A DNA stretch of 64,000 nucleotides, taken from the NCBI RefSeq assembly GCF_001274535.1, contig NZ_CP012410.1, positions 1,213,126 to 1,277,125 on the forward strand. The letters run 5' to 3'. Of the stretch, positions 9,257 through 19,288 are shown one piece after another. The stretch comes from Leptotrichia sp. oral taxon 212 (lineage in GTDB: Bacteria > Fusobacteriota > Fusobacteriia > Fusobacteriales > Leptotrichiaceae). Below the pieces are notes generated by a model, which worked only from the letters and a program-made list of their open reading frames with translations, ran no database searches and was not told the DNA's origin. Made by a program: the position numbers and the translations under genes. The number at the start of each line of letters is the position of its first letter. Positions within the stretch are counted from its first letter, which is position 1.

Positions 9257-10756
9257 CTATTTTTTCTTCTTCTTTTTAGGTAGTAATATTTTTCTTATAG
9301 TAAATATAATTACCCATAAAACTAAATATACTACTGAAAATATCAGTACATTAACTAAAATTCCAAATTTTCCAATCTGTGTTATATTGATGTATCTGGA
9401 TATATGAAATGCAGCCATTGAGAAACCAAACGCCACAAGTAAGGAAAGCAGATACTTTATATTATTTATCCTGATATGTCTTTTGTTCAATGATACAAAT
9501 AAAATTGTAAAATTCACAAATGCCGCAAATGAAGTCGCAAAAGTAAGACCTATATGAGCATATTGCCTATATAGCAGGTTATCAAGTAAAATATTACATC
9601 CAATACTTATAAAAGAAGATATTACAGGCAATGTACGATCTTTATACACATAATGACTCCTTGTAAGCAGATGAATAGTTGAAAAGAATAACAGTCCTAT
9701 TGCATAAAATTGCAAAGTTTCAGCAGTTATTATTACACTTTTATCTGAAAAATTTCCTCTTTTATAAATTAATCTAACGATTTCATGTGCATACCCAAAT
9801 AAAATTACTGTTGAGGGAACAATCAGAAAAGAAAGCATATTTAATCCTTTTTCTATTACTCTTTTAACTTTTTTTCTTTCATTTTTTACTACTGCCTGAG
9901 ATAATGTAGGAAAAATTACGACCGATAACGATATCGCAAATACTCCTATCGGTAATAAATATAATCTGCTTGCATAGTTTAAAGCACTTGCTGTACCTGT
10001 AGAAAGTTTTGTTGCAAATCTGTTATCGATAATTTCATTAATCTGATAGCCGAAGATTCCTATTAATGTCGGAATCATCAGCTTAAACATTTCTATTACG
10101 TATTTATCTTTAAGATTGAAAATAAATTTATATGTTTTCATTATTTTAAAGAAATCCGGAAGCATAATGGCCAGCTGTAATACACCTGAAAGCAGATAAG
10201 AAACACCTAGACCATATATTCCCATCTTTTTTCCTAAAATTATTGTACCGATAATAATTGTGAGATTAAAAACAATTCCCATGGAGGCGGCTACAGCAAA
10301 CTTCTTATAATTATTCAGAAGTGATGATACTACTCCTGATAAGGCAATAAATAAAAAATAAAAAGCTGTAATTTTTAATAAATTATTTGCTGTCTCGAAT
10401 CTCTGAGCATCAGCAAATCCTGTAGTTATTTTTAAAATCTGCCGTGAAAATACAATAATAATTATTGACATTGTTGACGTAAAGGTAATAATCAGGTTTA
10501 GGACTGAATAAACAAATTCATTTATCCTCTTTTTTCCATCTTCTTCCAGTCCACGGTTATATATTGGAATGAAAACTGTTCCCATTGATCCTTCTCCAAA
10601 AAGGGTGGTAAAAAAATTAGGAATCTTGGTCGCACTTACATATGCATCTGTTAAACCTGTTGCTCCAAACATATTGGCAATTATCATTTCACGAATTAGA
10701 CCGAGCAGTCTACTCGTCATATTTATTATCATTACAATAAAACTTGATTTAAACAT
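9257..10756 (-). CDS. murJ: MurJ/MviN-type lipid II flippase
   Basis: This 499-residue, highly hydrophobic protein is a MurJ family member of the MOP superfamily, which moves lipid II across the cytoplasmic membrane for peptidoglycan synthesis. It begins with the typical segment around SRLLGLIREMIIANMFG, followed by GLTDAYVSATKIPN and FGEGSMGTVFIPIY, all characteristic of the family. About 13-14 membrane helices are expected, and the basic tail (KKKKKK) is cytoplasmic. The start follows a GAAAGG site. It is the last gene of a leftward cluster, 19 bases after scpA. Confidence 0.93.
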   Translation of the reverse strand: MFKSSFIVMIINMTSRLLGLIREMIIANMFGATGLTDAYVSATKIPNFFTTLFGEGSMGTVFIPIYNRGLEEDGKKRINEFVYSVLNLIITFTSTMSIIIIVFSRQILKITTGFADAQRFETANNLLKITAFYFLFIALSGVVSSLLNNYKKFAVAASMGIVFNLTIIIGTIILGKKMGIYGLGVSYLLSGVLQLAIMLPDFFKIMKTYKFIFNLKDKYVIEMFKLMIPTLIGIFGYQINEIIDNRFATKLSTGTASALNYASRLYLLPIGVFAISLSVVIFPTLSQAVVKNERKKVKRVIEKGLNMLSFLIVPSTVILFGYAHEIVRLIYKRGNFSDKSVIITAETLQFYAIGLLFFSTIHLLTRSHYVYKDRTLPVISSFISIGCNILLDNLLYRQYAHIGLTFATSFAAFVNFTILFVSLNKRHIRINNIKYLLSLLVAFGFSMAAFHISRYINITQIGKFGILVNVLIFSVVYLVLWVIIFTIRKILLPKKKKKK

Positions 10757-10775
10757 TAACTTTACCTTTCTAATT

Positions 10776-11462
10776 TTAATTTATTTTTTTTATATAGAAA
10801 TTATTTTCAATGGTAATAATATCAATCTGTCCATTTTTAAACAGCTCCAGAACACATAAAAACATTACTACTATTCTTGATTTAGTAAATTTATTTTTTA
10901 AAAGACTGTTAAACTCTATTTTATCTTCATTTTCCATTATTTCTTCTATTTCAGAGAATGCTTCTTCAGAAGAATACTCATCTTCCAGATTTAATATCAT
11001 TTTCGGTTTTGAATCTTCATTCTCTATTAAATTTTTAAAATTATTCAGTAAATTATCCAGAGTTAACATTGAAATATCATATTCGAAAGAAACTTCCTGA
11101 ATATCCTGATTTCCTGCTTTTTTATAAGGAATATTGTATTCCTTTTCATATTCGGAAAATAATTCAGATATTTCCTTAAATATCTTATATTCTATAATTC
11201 TTTTTTCAAGATCTTCTATTCTTTCAGACTTTTTTTCCTGATTCAATATTGAGTATGCTTTTATCTCAATAAGATCTGTTGCCATTATTAAAAATTCAAT
11301 TTTTATTTTTAAGTTTTCTTCCTTATGTTTATTAATGTATTCCAGATAATCATCTATTATTTGGGTAATATTTATTTCACTTATTTTCATCTGTTTTTTT
11401 TCAATTAAATGCAGAAGCAGATCCATAGGACCTTCAAAATTATCTATTTTTACTTGTATCAT
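10776..11462 (-). CDS. scpA: Segregation and condensation protein A
   Basis: The 228-residue protein is ScpA, the kleisin that bridges SMC heads in the bacterial condensin complex. The N-terminus FEGPMDLLLHLIEKKQM is diagnostic, and the acidic middle and winged-helix-like C-terminus fit the family. It overlaps the end of ribF by 23 bases, which suggests translational coupling. ScpB is not in the window. The C-terminal half is rich in Glu, Asp and Lys, as is common in low-GC genomes. Confidence 0.93.
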   Translation of the reverse strand: MIQVKIDNFEGPMDLLLHLIEKKQMKISEINITQIIDDYLEYINKHKEENLKIKIEFLIMATDLIEIKAYSILNQEKKSERIEDLEKRIIEYKIFKEISELFSEYEKEYNIPYKKAGNQDIQEVSFEYDISMLTLDNLLNNFKNLIENEDSKPKMILNLEDEYSSEEAFSEIEEIMENEDKIEFNSLLKNKFTKSRIVVMFLCVLELFKNGQIDIITIENNFYIKKIN

Positions 11463-12468
11463 GATACTTCTCTTCTATTCTTTTTTTCCATATTATCGCA
11501 TCAACATTTATTTTTTTTATTAATTCATTTATGGAATTTAATTTTATCTGATTACTTATTTTTTCTAAAACTTCAACCATTATTATTTTTCCATAAATAT
11601 CATGGTTAAAATCAAAAATATGAGTTTCTACACTTAATCCATGACCTTTTATTGTAGGATTCTCACCGATACTCATTACTCCGTGATAAAGTTTGTCATC
11701 CCCTTCTATATGAACATATACTCCATATACTCCAAAATCAGGATATACTTTATTATCAAATTCAAGATTAGCCGTAGGAAAACCTAGTGTTCTGCCTAAT
11801 TTTTTTCCATGAATAACTTCTCCCATTATAATGAAATTATGTCCTAAAAGTTCAGTAATTTTATTAAAATCTGTCTTTTCAATGTATTCCCTAATTCGTG
11901 TACTGCTTATTATATCATTTTCACTATCCAGAACCGGTGATTGAACATTAATAAGAATACTGTTATTATATTTATCTCTTATTATATCATCAAGTACTTT
12001 TATGTTTCCAGATTTATTCTTTCCAAATGTAAAATTGAAACCACAGTATATTTCTTTAACATTTAAAGTATTTACAAGTACCTTTTCAACAAACTCTTCA
12101 GGAGAATAATTTCTCACATCCTCAAATTCATCCAGGTAAATGTAGTCAATTCCTGCTTCATCTATAAGTTCCACTTTTTCTGAAGGAGTAGTTATTTTAG
12201 TAGATTTCTTTTGCGGATATTCACGAAAAGTATAGACAACTGTGTTATAATCTTTTTCCTTTGCTCTTGTAATGGCATTTTGAAAAATAGTCATATGTCC
12301 TTTGTGTACACCATCAAAATTTCCTAAAATTATGATATTTCCCTTTTTTTTCAGCTCATCTGAATTTTGTTGAAAATTACAGTTCAAATCCTTGAATTTA
12401 ATTATTTCAGTTAGGTATTCACATTTTTTTGTAATTAATTTTATTTTTGATTTCATTTCTACCGTCAA
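11440..12468 (-). CDS. ribF: Bifunctional riboflavin kinase / FAD synthetase
   Basis: The 342-residue protein makes FMN and then FAD from riboflavin. The N-terminal nucleotidyltransferase part has GNFDGVHKGH at 49-58 (the HxGH-like motif) and SSTRIREY. The C-terminal flavokinase part has GRTLGFPTANLEF. The first 40 residues are longer than in most RibF proteins, so the true start might be internal; MKSKIK at residue 5 is one choice. It is preceded by nnrE/D (42-base gap) and overlaps scpA. Confidence 0.93.
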   Translation of the reverse strand: MTVEMKSKIKLITKKCEYLTEIIKFKDLNCNFQQNSDELKKKGNIIILGNFDGVHKGHMTIFQNAITRAKEKDYNTVVYTFREYPQKKSTKITTPSEKVELIDEAGIDYIYLDEFEDVRNYSPEEFVEKVLVNTLNVKEIYCGFNFTFGKNKSGNIKVLDDIIRDKYNNSILINVQSPVLDSENDIISSTRIREYIEKTDFNKITELLGHNFIIMGEVIHGKKLGRTLGFPTANLEFDNKVYPDFGVYGVYVHIEGDDKLYHGVMSIGENPTIKGHGLSVETHIFDFNHDIYGKIIMVEVLEKISNQIKLNSINELIKKINVDAIIWKKRIEEKYHDTSKNR

Positions 12469-12510
12469 CTTCCTAGATTAATTATCTGTTAATTTACATA
12501 TTTTAAATTA

Positions 12511-14046
12511 TTATTTTTTATTTTCAAATATTATTTTCATGTATTTTGGAATATTTTCAATTATATGTGAAATATTTATTATATATTGCTCTTCCATAAG
12601 AGCATCTCCAATATATCCATGTAAAAAACATCCTATTTTAGTACTTTCATACAATGAATAATTTTGTCCCGCAAGTGATGAAATAATTCCTGTAAGACCA
12701 TCTCCCATTCCGCCGTTTGCCATGTGAGAGTTACCTGTGCTGTTTATATACACACTTGCTCCATCAGTTATTAATGTATTTTTTCCTTTCAGAAGGAGAA
12801 TAATACCGTGTTCAGAAGCAAATTTCTTGCATTTATTGAAACTCTCTTTTTTATCATCTGAAATTTCTTCAAGTGAAAAACCGCTTAATCTTGAAAACTC
12901 CATTGCATGCGGTGTCAAAACTGCACGGTTTTTAATCTCACTGACTAATTCAGGATGTTCAGAAAGTAAATTTAGTCCATCAGCATCTATCACAAGTTTA
13001 ATAGTATTTCCTCTGTTATTTTTTTTATATTGTAACAGCTTTTTCATGAGCTGCAGAGAATTTTCAGATTTTCCTATTCCCGGTCCTATTGTAATTACAT
13101 CTGAATTCAAAGCCATATCTTCTACTCTTTTAAAACTGCTCTTTATATTTTTATTTTCTATTTCAAGTATCATTGACTCAGTTGAAGAAAAAATATTGCT
13201 GGAAAAAGTATTATCATAAGTCATTAAAGTCACTAATCCTGCCCCTGTTCTGACACATGCTTCAGAAACAATTGAAGCTGCTCCTGAAAATCCATTACTT
13301 CCAGCAAATATGAGCACTCTTCCAAAATCTCCTTTATGTGCATCTTCTTTTCGTCCGATAACTTTTCCTTTAATTAACTCTCCAGTTAAATAATATTCAT
13401 TTACCAGATGAGAAATATTATTTATATTAAATCCAATCTGCTCAACATAAATATCTCCAAAATATTTTTTATTATTAATGTTTAGAAAAGCTTTCTTATA
13501 AGTGACAAAAGATATAGTTTTGTCAGCTTTTACTGCTATTCCTAAAACTTCTCCATTATTTCCGTCAATTCCCGAAGGAATATCTATGGAATAAACAGTT
13601 CTATTATGCGAATAAGCATTTATTTTTTGTATTACAGTTTTATACATTCCCTCTATATTTGAATTTAAGCCTGTACCAAATATTCCTTCAATTACAGCTT
13701 CACATTTCAGTAGAAGACTATCCAGTTCCTTTATATCGGAAAACATTTTTATATTAAGATTTTTACATATATTGTAATTTATTTGACAGTCATTTGATAA
13801 ATTTTCATTACCAATGCTGAATATATTTACGTTTTTTCCCGCAGAATGAAGATGTCTGGCGATAGCATACCCGTCTCCTCCATTATTGCCTTTTCCACAT
13901 ATTACAAGGTAATTTTTTAAGTTCATGTCAACGTGTTTCATAAACGAAACAGCGGCATTTTCCATAAGTACGATACTTGGAATCCCTAAATTATTTATTG
14001 CATAACAATCTATTGTTTTTGTCGTTTCATTGTTTCCAATAATCAT
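12511..14046 (-). CDS. nnr: Bifunctional NAD(P)H-hydrate epimerase / ADP-dependent dehydratase
   Basis: This 511-residue fusion repairs hydrated NADH and NADPH. The N-terminal epimerase part (YjeF_N) carries NNGGDGYAIARHL from 54 and a DIPSGIDGNNGEV loop. The C-terminal dehydratase part (YjeF_C, ribokinase-like) carries HKGDFGRVLIFAGS, TPHAMEFSRLSG and NGGMGDGLTG near the active site. Length and order match the usual bacterial fusion. Its start has a good AAGGAGG site. It heads the leftward nnr-ribF-scpA-murJ cluster. Confidence 0.94.
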   Translation of the reverse strand: MIIGNNETTKTIDCYAINNLGIPSIVLMENAAVSFMKHVDMNLKNYLVICGKGNNGGDGYAIARHLHSAGKNVNIFSIGNENLSNDCQINYNICKNLNIKMFSDIKELDSLLLKCEAVIEGIFGTGLNSNIEGMYKTVIQKINAYSHNRTVYSIDIPSGIDGNNGEVLGIAVKADKTISFVTYKKAFLNINNKKYFGDIYVEQIGFNINNISHLVNEYYLTGELIKGKVIGRKEDAHKGDFGRVLIFAGSNGFSGAASIVSEACVRTGAGLVTLMTYDNTFSSNIFSSTESMILEIENKNIKSSFKRVEDMALNSDVITIGPGIGKSENSLQLMKKLLQYKKNNRGNTIKLVIDADGLNLLSEHPELVSEIKNRAVLTPHAMEFSRLSGFSLEEISDDKKESFNKCKKFASEHGIILLLKGKNTLITDGASVYINSTGNSHMANGGMGDGLTGIISSLAGQNYSLYESTKIGCFLHGYIGDALMEEQYIINISHIIENIPKYMKIIFENKK

Positions 14047-14176
14047 AAATCCTCCTTCCAGTATGTTACTCAGCCAAATTATAATAAATGATAAATTTTT
14101 CTGAAATTACAACAAAAAGGGGTTGCTTAATATAAAAGCAGTCCCAGTTATGATTCAGTTTGCACTATATATTCTC

Positions 14177-14704
14177 TTAGTAGACAATCTCATCTGTATA
14201 CTTGACATTCATTCCGGAAAACAGTCCTATATTTTCAAACAGCTCTTTTCCAGTGCTACTTGCATAAAAAGTGTAAGTATTATTTTTTCTGTCATATTCG
14301 TATTTTCCTATTATAAAAAATTTATCTGTGTTTGCTATTTTTGCGTAAAATCTCACAACTTCCTTATCAGGAAGAGGCAATTTTCCAAGATTTTTTCTAT
14401 CAATAGTCTGAATAAATTTTTTATATTCTTCAAGTTTCTGATAAAATCTATTTTTAAATTGATTATTAGTAGTAGTTTCATCAATATTTATGGACACACC
14501 TAAATTTAAGTTATAATCTTCGCCCTGAATAAGATAATACAGCATTTTTAAATCATCGCTGTCACAAAATATTTCATCAGATTTTTTTTCAGCCTGTACT
14601 TTTTTTATAACTCTTTCAATTAGGGTATCAGGATTTTTCATAAAACTGCAGCTGAATGTCTGTACTCCTGTGGCAAGTAATGCTACGATCATTAGTTTTT
14701 TCAT
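14177..14704 (-). CDS. Small exported protein of unknown function
   Basis: The 175-residue protein has an N-terminal signal sequence (MKKLMIVALLATGVQTFSC) and could be a lipoprotein, though the residues before Cys19 are a poor lipobox. The rest is soluble and rich in Lys, Glu and Asn, ending in an aromatic tail. No family was recognised. It follows the DUF218 gene after 61 bases and probably shares its transcript. Confidence 0.65.
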   Translation of the reverse strand: MKKLMIVALLATGVQTFSCSFMKNPDTLIERVIKKVQAEKKSDEIFCDSDDLKMLYYLIQGEDYNLNLGVSINIDETTTNNQFKNRFYQKLEEYKKFIQTIDRKNLGKLPLPDKEVVRFYAKIANTDKFFIIGKYEYDRKNNTYTFYASSTGKELFENIGLFSGMNVKYTDEIVY

Positions 14705-14765
14705 TTTTTCTTCAACTTCCCTTGCTTTAAATTTTATTTTAGTACATTATATCATATTTTCGTGA

Positions 14766-15380
14766 TTAATTTATATTATTTTTTTCAAAATTGAACTTAA
14801 TTATTGATAAAAATTCTCTCAGGTATGATTTTGGTATCGAAATAAATGGCGTCGTGGCAGGAAGTCCATAAGCCTCATATCCCAACAGTTCAGCAATTTT
14901 CTTTGATCTGTAAAGATGATAACCATTTGTAACAATAAGAACTTTGACTTTTTCATTGTTAACAGCTCTCTCTTCACCTATTTTTTCAAGGCTGAATTTT
15001 AAATTTTCCACAGTGTTTTTAGATTTATCTTCTTTTATAATTCTGTTTTCATCAATTCCATTTTTTATCAGTTCTTTTTTTATTGCTTCTGCTTCAGATA
15101 TTTCTTCCCCTTTTCCTTTACCGCCCGAAGCTACTACTTTTATATCCTTATGTTCTCTTAAATATTTAGTGGCAGTTTTTATTCTTTCATTTAAAGAATT
15201 GGAAGGTTTGTCACCATATACCCTTCCACCTAAAATTATAACATAATCAACCTGTTTGTCAGATTCATCCTTTCTTCCGGATACAATCAGAAACTGCACG
15301 AAAATAAATGGTATAATAAAAACTATAAAAATATATTTTAAGATATTTAATATCTTTCTCTTCTTTAAATTATTTTTCAC
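14766..15380 (-). CDS. YdcF/ElyC-type DUF218 membrane protein
   Basis: The 204-residue protein has one N-terminal membrane segment and a DUF218 domain beginning VDYVIILGGRVYGDKPS, followed by VASGGKGKGEEISEAEAIK and the ending YHLYRSKKIAELLGYEAYG. These are the conserved blocks of the YdcF/SanA/ElyC family, some members of which affect envelope precursor metabolism. The active part should face outward. It lies 21 bases after the second ABC exporter gene. Confidence 0.85.
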   Translation of the reverse strand: MKNNLKKRKILNILKYIFIVFIIPFIFVQFLIVSGRKDESDKQVDYVIILGGRVYGDKPSNSLNERIKTATKYLREHKDIKVVASGGKGKGEEISEAEAIKKELIKNGIDENRIIKEDKSKNTVENLKFSLEKIGEERAVNNEKVKVLIVTNGYHLYRSKKIAELLGYEAYGLPATTPFISIPKSYLREFLSIIKFNFEKNNIN

Positions 15381-15401
15381 ATATATCCTTTCCTTTTAAA
15401 C

Positions 15402-17291
15402 TTAATCCAGTTCAAAACCTCCTGTATAGAGCTGATAGTAAGTTCCTTTCTGCTTTAAAAGTTCATCATGATTTCCTCTTTCAATTATTCTTCCCTGTTC
15501 CAGAACCATTATTACATCTGAATTTCTTATAGTTGAAAGTCTATGAGCTATTACAAACACTGTTCTGCCTTTCATTAATTTGTCCATACCTTCCTGCACT
15601 ATTTTTTCTGTTCTTGTATCTATACTTGATGTTGCTTCATCCAGTATCAGTACAGGCGGATCGGCTATAGCAGCTCTCGCTATTGAAAGAAGCTGTCTCT
15701 GACCTTGTGATAAATTTGCACCGCCATTGCTTAGATAAGTATCATATCCCTCAGGTAAATGCTTGATAAAGTGATGTGCATTTGCAAGTTTTGCTGCTGC
15801 ACGAACTTCTTCATCATTTGCATCAAGCTTTCCATATCTTATGTTATCAGCAACTGTTCCTGAAAACAGATGGGTATCCTGTAACACTATTCCCAATGAC
15901 TTTCTTAAATCAGATTTGTTTATTTTCTGGATATTTATACCATCATATCTTATTTTCCCCTTCTGTATATCGTAAAATCTGTTTATAAGATTGGTAATTG
16001 TTGTTTTTCCTGCTCCTGTTGCTCCAACAAAAGCTATTTTTTCTCCAGGTTTTGCATATAAATTTATGTCATGTAGTATAATTTTACTTTCATTATATCC
16101 AAAATCAACATTTTCAAAGACAACATCACCAAGAAGCCTTTCATAGGAAACTGTTCCATCTTCATGTGGATGTTTCCAAGCCCACATTCCTGTATGTTTA
16201 TCTACTTCCTTTATATTTCCATTTTCATCAGTACCAGCATTTACAAGTTTTACATAACCTTCATCAAATTCAGGTTTTTCATCAAGAATCTGAAATACCC
16301 TCTGTGCTCCGGCTGCAGCCAGCAATACTGAATTAATCTGCATTGCAGTCTGTATTATAGGCTGGTTTAGAGTTCTTGTAAACTGAAGGAAGGAAGCGAG
16401 TCCTCCAAGAGTGAATCCCCCTATATTTGAAATAGCAAGAAAAGATCCAATTGAAGCTGTAAGGACAAAGTTTATATTTCCCAGATTTCCTGCAACAGGG
16501 CCTAAAATATTTCCGTATTTATTTGCATTATTTGAACTTTCAAAGAGTTTTTCGTTTAAGACATCAAATTTCTCTTTTGCTTCTTCTTCATATGAAAATA
16601 CTTTAACAACTTTTAGTCCTTCTAGCATTTCTTCAATATATCCATTTACTGCTCCAATATTTTCCTGCTGAGCCTTAAAATTTCTTCCACTTTTTCCTGA
16701 TATGTATCTTGTGACGCTTATTGTAAGAACAACCATAATCAGAGTAAAAATTGTCAGAGGCACACTAAGGATAAACATTGAAGTGAGAACACTGACAACT
16801 GTTATTATCGCAGAAATTATTTGTGCCAGACTTTCTGTTATCATATTACGTAACGTATCTATATCACTTGAATATACACTCATTATATCTCCATGAGCAT
16901 GAGTATCAAAGTATTTAATAGGCAGTTTTTCCATATGGGAAAACACATCATCCCTAAGAGTTTTTAATGTCCCCTGAGCCGCAACTATCATAAGTCTTTC
17001 ATATAAGTAAGTGGAAATCATCCCTGTCAGATATGCTGCATCCATTGAAAGTATTATTTTTACAAGAGGAGCAAAATCAATGTTTGGATTTCCTATGTTA
17101 GGTGTAATATATCCGTCAATAAGCTGTTTTGTATACATTGTTCCTACAACCATACTTAATGAACTTAAAAGTATAAATACTAAAACTGCAATAAAATGAA
17201 ATTTATACAGTTTAAACATGTATCCTATAAGACGGAACAGGGCTTTCAGCTGTTTTCCTTTATTTCTGCTATTTTTATCTGAACTATTCAT
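15402..17291 (-). CDS. ABC exporter half-transporter with the canonical ATP site
   Basis: An N-terminal six-helix exporter domain is followed by a nucleotide-binding domain with Walker A GATGAGKT, signature LSQGQ, Walker B VLILDEATSS and H-loop IAHRLST. All catalytic residues are present. I place the start at the ATG at 17291 rather than 17321, because AGGAGG and AAGGGGG lie upstream of it and it overlaps the stop of the partner gene by eight bases; this gives 629 residues. With its partner it should form a heterodimeric exporter of the LmrCD/BmrCD/TM287-288 type. An insertion before the ATP-binding domain (around DKHTGMWAWKHPHEDG) is a recognisable feature of this subfamily. The substrate is unknown; drugs and lipids are typical. 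Confidence 0.92.
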   Translation of the reverse strand: MNSSDKNSRNKGKQLKALFRLIGYMFKLYKFHFIAVLVFILLSSLSMVVGTMYTKQLIDGYITPNIGNPNIDFAPLVKIILSMDAAYLTGMISTYLYERLMIVAAQGTLKTLRDDVFSHMEKLPIKYFDTHAHGDIMSVYSSDIDTLRNMITESLAQIISAIITVVSVLTSMFILSVPLTIFTLIMVVLTISVTRYISGKSGRNFKAQQENIGAVNGYIEEMLEGLKVVKVFSYEEEAKEKFDVLNEKLFESSNNANKYGNILGPVAGNLGNINFVLTASIGSFLAISNIGGFTLGGLASFLQFTRTLNQPIIQTAMQINSVLLAAAGAQRVFQILDEKPEFDEGYVKLVNAGTDENGNIKEVDKHTGMWAWKHPHEDGTVSYERLLGDVVFENVDFGYNESKIILHDINLYAKPGEKIAFVGATGAGKTTITNLINRFYDIQKGKIRYDGINIQKINKSDLRKSLGIVLQDTHLFSGTVADNIRYGKLDANDEEVRAAAKLANAHHFIKHLPEGYDTYLSNGGANLSQGQRQLLSIARAAIADPPVLILDEATSSIDTRTEKIVQEGMDKLMKGRTVFVIAHRLSTIRNSDVIMVLEQGRIIERGNHDELLKQKGTYYQLYTGGFELD

Positions 17292-19017
17292 TATTTTTTC
17301 CCCCTTCCTCCTGAGAATCATGCACTTCCTTATAAATACTGTTTGAAATTATCAGTTCTTCATGAACACCTATACCTGATATTTTACCATCATCAAGTAC
17401 AATAATCTTATCAGCATCTTTTACTGATGAAATTCTCTGTGCAATAATGATTTTTGTAATGTCTGGTATTTCATTTTTAAAGGCTTCCCTTATAAGCTTA
17501 TCAGTCTTAGTATCCACAGCACTTGTAGAGTCATCAAGAATCAGAATTTTTGGATTTTTTAAAAGTGCTCTTGCTATACATAGACGCTGTTTCTGTCCAC
17601 CTGATACATTTGATCCTCCCTGTTCAATATAAGTATCATATTTATCAGGAAATCTCTGTATAAATTCATCTGCCTGAGCCAGTTTGCAGGCATGTATCAT
17701 TTCATCTTCAGTGGCATTTTTATTTCCCCACATCAAATTTTCCTTTATTGTTCCTGAAAAGAGGACATTTTTCTGCAGTACCATTGCTACATTATCTCTT
17801 AAAGTTTTTATATCGTAATTTTTTACGTTTACTCCACCGACTTTTACTTCGCCGTTCAGTACGTCATATAATCTTGGAATTAACTGAACAAGAGCTGATT
17901 TTGCACTTCCTGTTCCTCCTATTATTCCTATTGTTTCCCCTTGATTAATGTGAAGATTGATATTTTCCAGATTTAAGACTTCAGAATTGTTACTGTAGCT
18001 GAAATTTACATTTTCAAATGAAATTGAACCATCTATTACTTCTAATACAGGATTATCAATATTCTTTATGCTAGGTTCTTCATCAAGAACTTCTACTATA
18101 CGTTCTCCCGATGCTCTTGAAAAAGTTATTGTAACTATAACCATAGCAAACATAAGAAGACTCATAAGAATATTTGCTGTGTATGAAAATAAGCTCATCA
18201 GCTGTCCTGTAGTAAGATTTCCGGCTACTATTTTCTTTGCTCCAAACCATGAAAGCAGGATAATACATGAATACATGCAAAACTGCATTGCAGGGGCTAC
18301 AAATATAATAATTTTTTCCGCTTTTAACAATATATTTCTCAAACTGTCTGTTGAATTTTTAAACTTATTAATTTCATAATTTTCTCTTACGTATGCTTTT
18401 ACAACTCTGACCGCGTTTATATTTTCCTGAAGATCTGAATTTATTTTGTCATACTTTTTCATTGCCTGCAGAAAAATAGGATGTACTAAAAATATAACAA
18501 CTACCATTACAATTCCAAGTATAATTATAGCACCGATAAATATAGTGGATAAGCCCGGACTTATATAAATCGTCATCATAGTTGCAAATATAAGCATTAA
18601 AGGTGCTCTTACCAGAAGTCTTAAAATCATCTGATACGAATTCTGAATATTTGCAATATCTGTAGTAAATCTTGTAATAAGCCCTGCAGTTGAAAATTTA
18701 TCAATATTTGTAAAAGAAAAATTTTGTATCTTGTAAAAAACTGCTTTTCTTATATTCTTTGCAAATCCTGAAGAAGCTTTAGCTGCACATCTTCCTGCCG
18801 CAAAACCTGTAGAAAGGGAAAGCATGGCAATCAGCAAAGTTAAAAGACCTATAAAATATATATGTTTCATATTTCCCTTATTCAGCCCATCATCTATTAT
18901 GGAGGCCATTAAAAATGGAATCAGTATTTCCATCATCACTTCCACTAAAATAAATAAAGGAGATAAAAGTGAAACTTTTTTATATTCTCCTACATATGCT
19001 AATAACTTTTTTAACAT
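17284..19017 (-). CDS. ABC exporter half-transporter with the degenerate ATP site
   Basis: This 577-residue half-transporter is the partner of the next gene. Its ATP-binding domain has Walker A GGTGSAKS, signature VSGGQ, but an Asp in place of the catalytic Glu (ILILDDSTSA) and Gln in place of the H-loop His (IIAQRISS). These changes are standard for the non-catalytic subunit of heterodimeric ABC exporters, so they are not signs of decay. The two genes overlap, which supports co-expression at equal levels. Confidence 0.92.
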   Translation of the reverse strand: MLKKLLAYVGEYKKVSLLSPLFILVEVMMEILIPFLMASIIDDGLNKGNMKHIYFIGLLTLLIAMLSLSTGFAAGRCAAKASSGFAKNIRKAVFYKIQNFSFTNIDKFSTAGLITRFTTDIANIQNSYQMILRLLVRAPLMLIFATMMTIYISPGLSTIFIGAIIILGIVMVVVIFLVHPIFLQAMKKYDKINSDLQENINAVRVVKAYVRENYEINKFKNSTDSLRNILLKAEKIIIFVAPAMQFCMYSCIILLSWFGAKKIVAGNLTTGQLMSLFSYTANILMSLLMFAMVIVTITFSRASGERIVEVLDEEPSIKNIDNPVLEVIDGSISFENVNFSYSNNSEVLNLENINLHINQGETIGIIGGTGSAKSALVQLIPRLYDVLNGEVKVGGVNVKNYDIKTLRDNVAMVLQKNVLFSGTIKENLMWGNKNATEDEMIHACKLAQADEFIQRFPDKYDTYIEQGGSNVSGGQKQRLCIARALLKNPKILILDDSTSAVDTKTDKLIREAFKNEIPDITKIIIAQRISSVKDADKIIVLDDGKISGIGVHEELIISNSIYKEVHDSQEEGGKNNE

Positions 19018-19045
19018 TAAAACAGATCCTTTCCTATTTAAATTT

Positions 19046-19273
19046 AGAGAGACTGGCTCAAAAAATTTAAAAAATAATGCAAAAACTATATTTATGAATT
19101 ATTTATAATTTCACAATTCAAAACAGGAAATAAATTTAGAAAAAGTCAATAACCTGATTTTTCAGGTGAATTTTGACTTTTTCTTTATGAATGACTGTTT
19201 TGTATAAGTGAAATTTTAGTAAATGAATAAATATAGTTTTCATGTATTTTTTCTAAATTTTTAGGCAGTCTCT
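19046..19273. repeat. MITE-like element with long imperfect terminal inverted repeats
   Basis: The left end (from AGAGACTGGCTCAAAAAA) and the right end (to TTTTTAGGCAGTCTCT) are imperfect inverted copies over roughly 50 bases, including the shared AAAACTATATTTAT segment. No coding capacity is seen between them. The same end sequence occurs in compact form at 23057-23121 and 39105-39182, so this is a small repeat family. Confidence 0.55.
19139..19184. terminator. Bidirectional hairpin inside the MITE-like element
   Basis: AAAAAGTCAA and TTGACTTTTT, with inner CCTGA/TCAGG pairing, form a stem with A and T tracts on the two sides. It would stop leftward transcripts that leave the esterase gene. 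Confidence 0.65.
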
Positions 19274-19288
19274 CTTACTGTACTGCTA

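Noticed and set aside
14123-14503. Rightward 126-codon frame opposite the exported-protein gene
   Set aside because: It is the antisense of the leftward gene at 14177-14704, which has a signal peptide and better start.
17284-19017. Degenerate Walker B and H-loop in the first ABC half-transporter as a sign of decay
   Set aside because: Asp for Glu and Gln for His are normal in the non-catalytic subunit of heterodimeric exporters.
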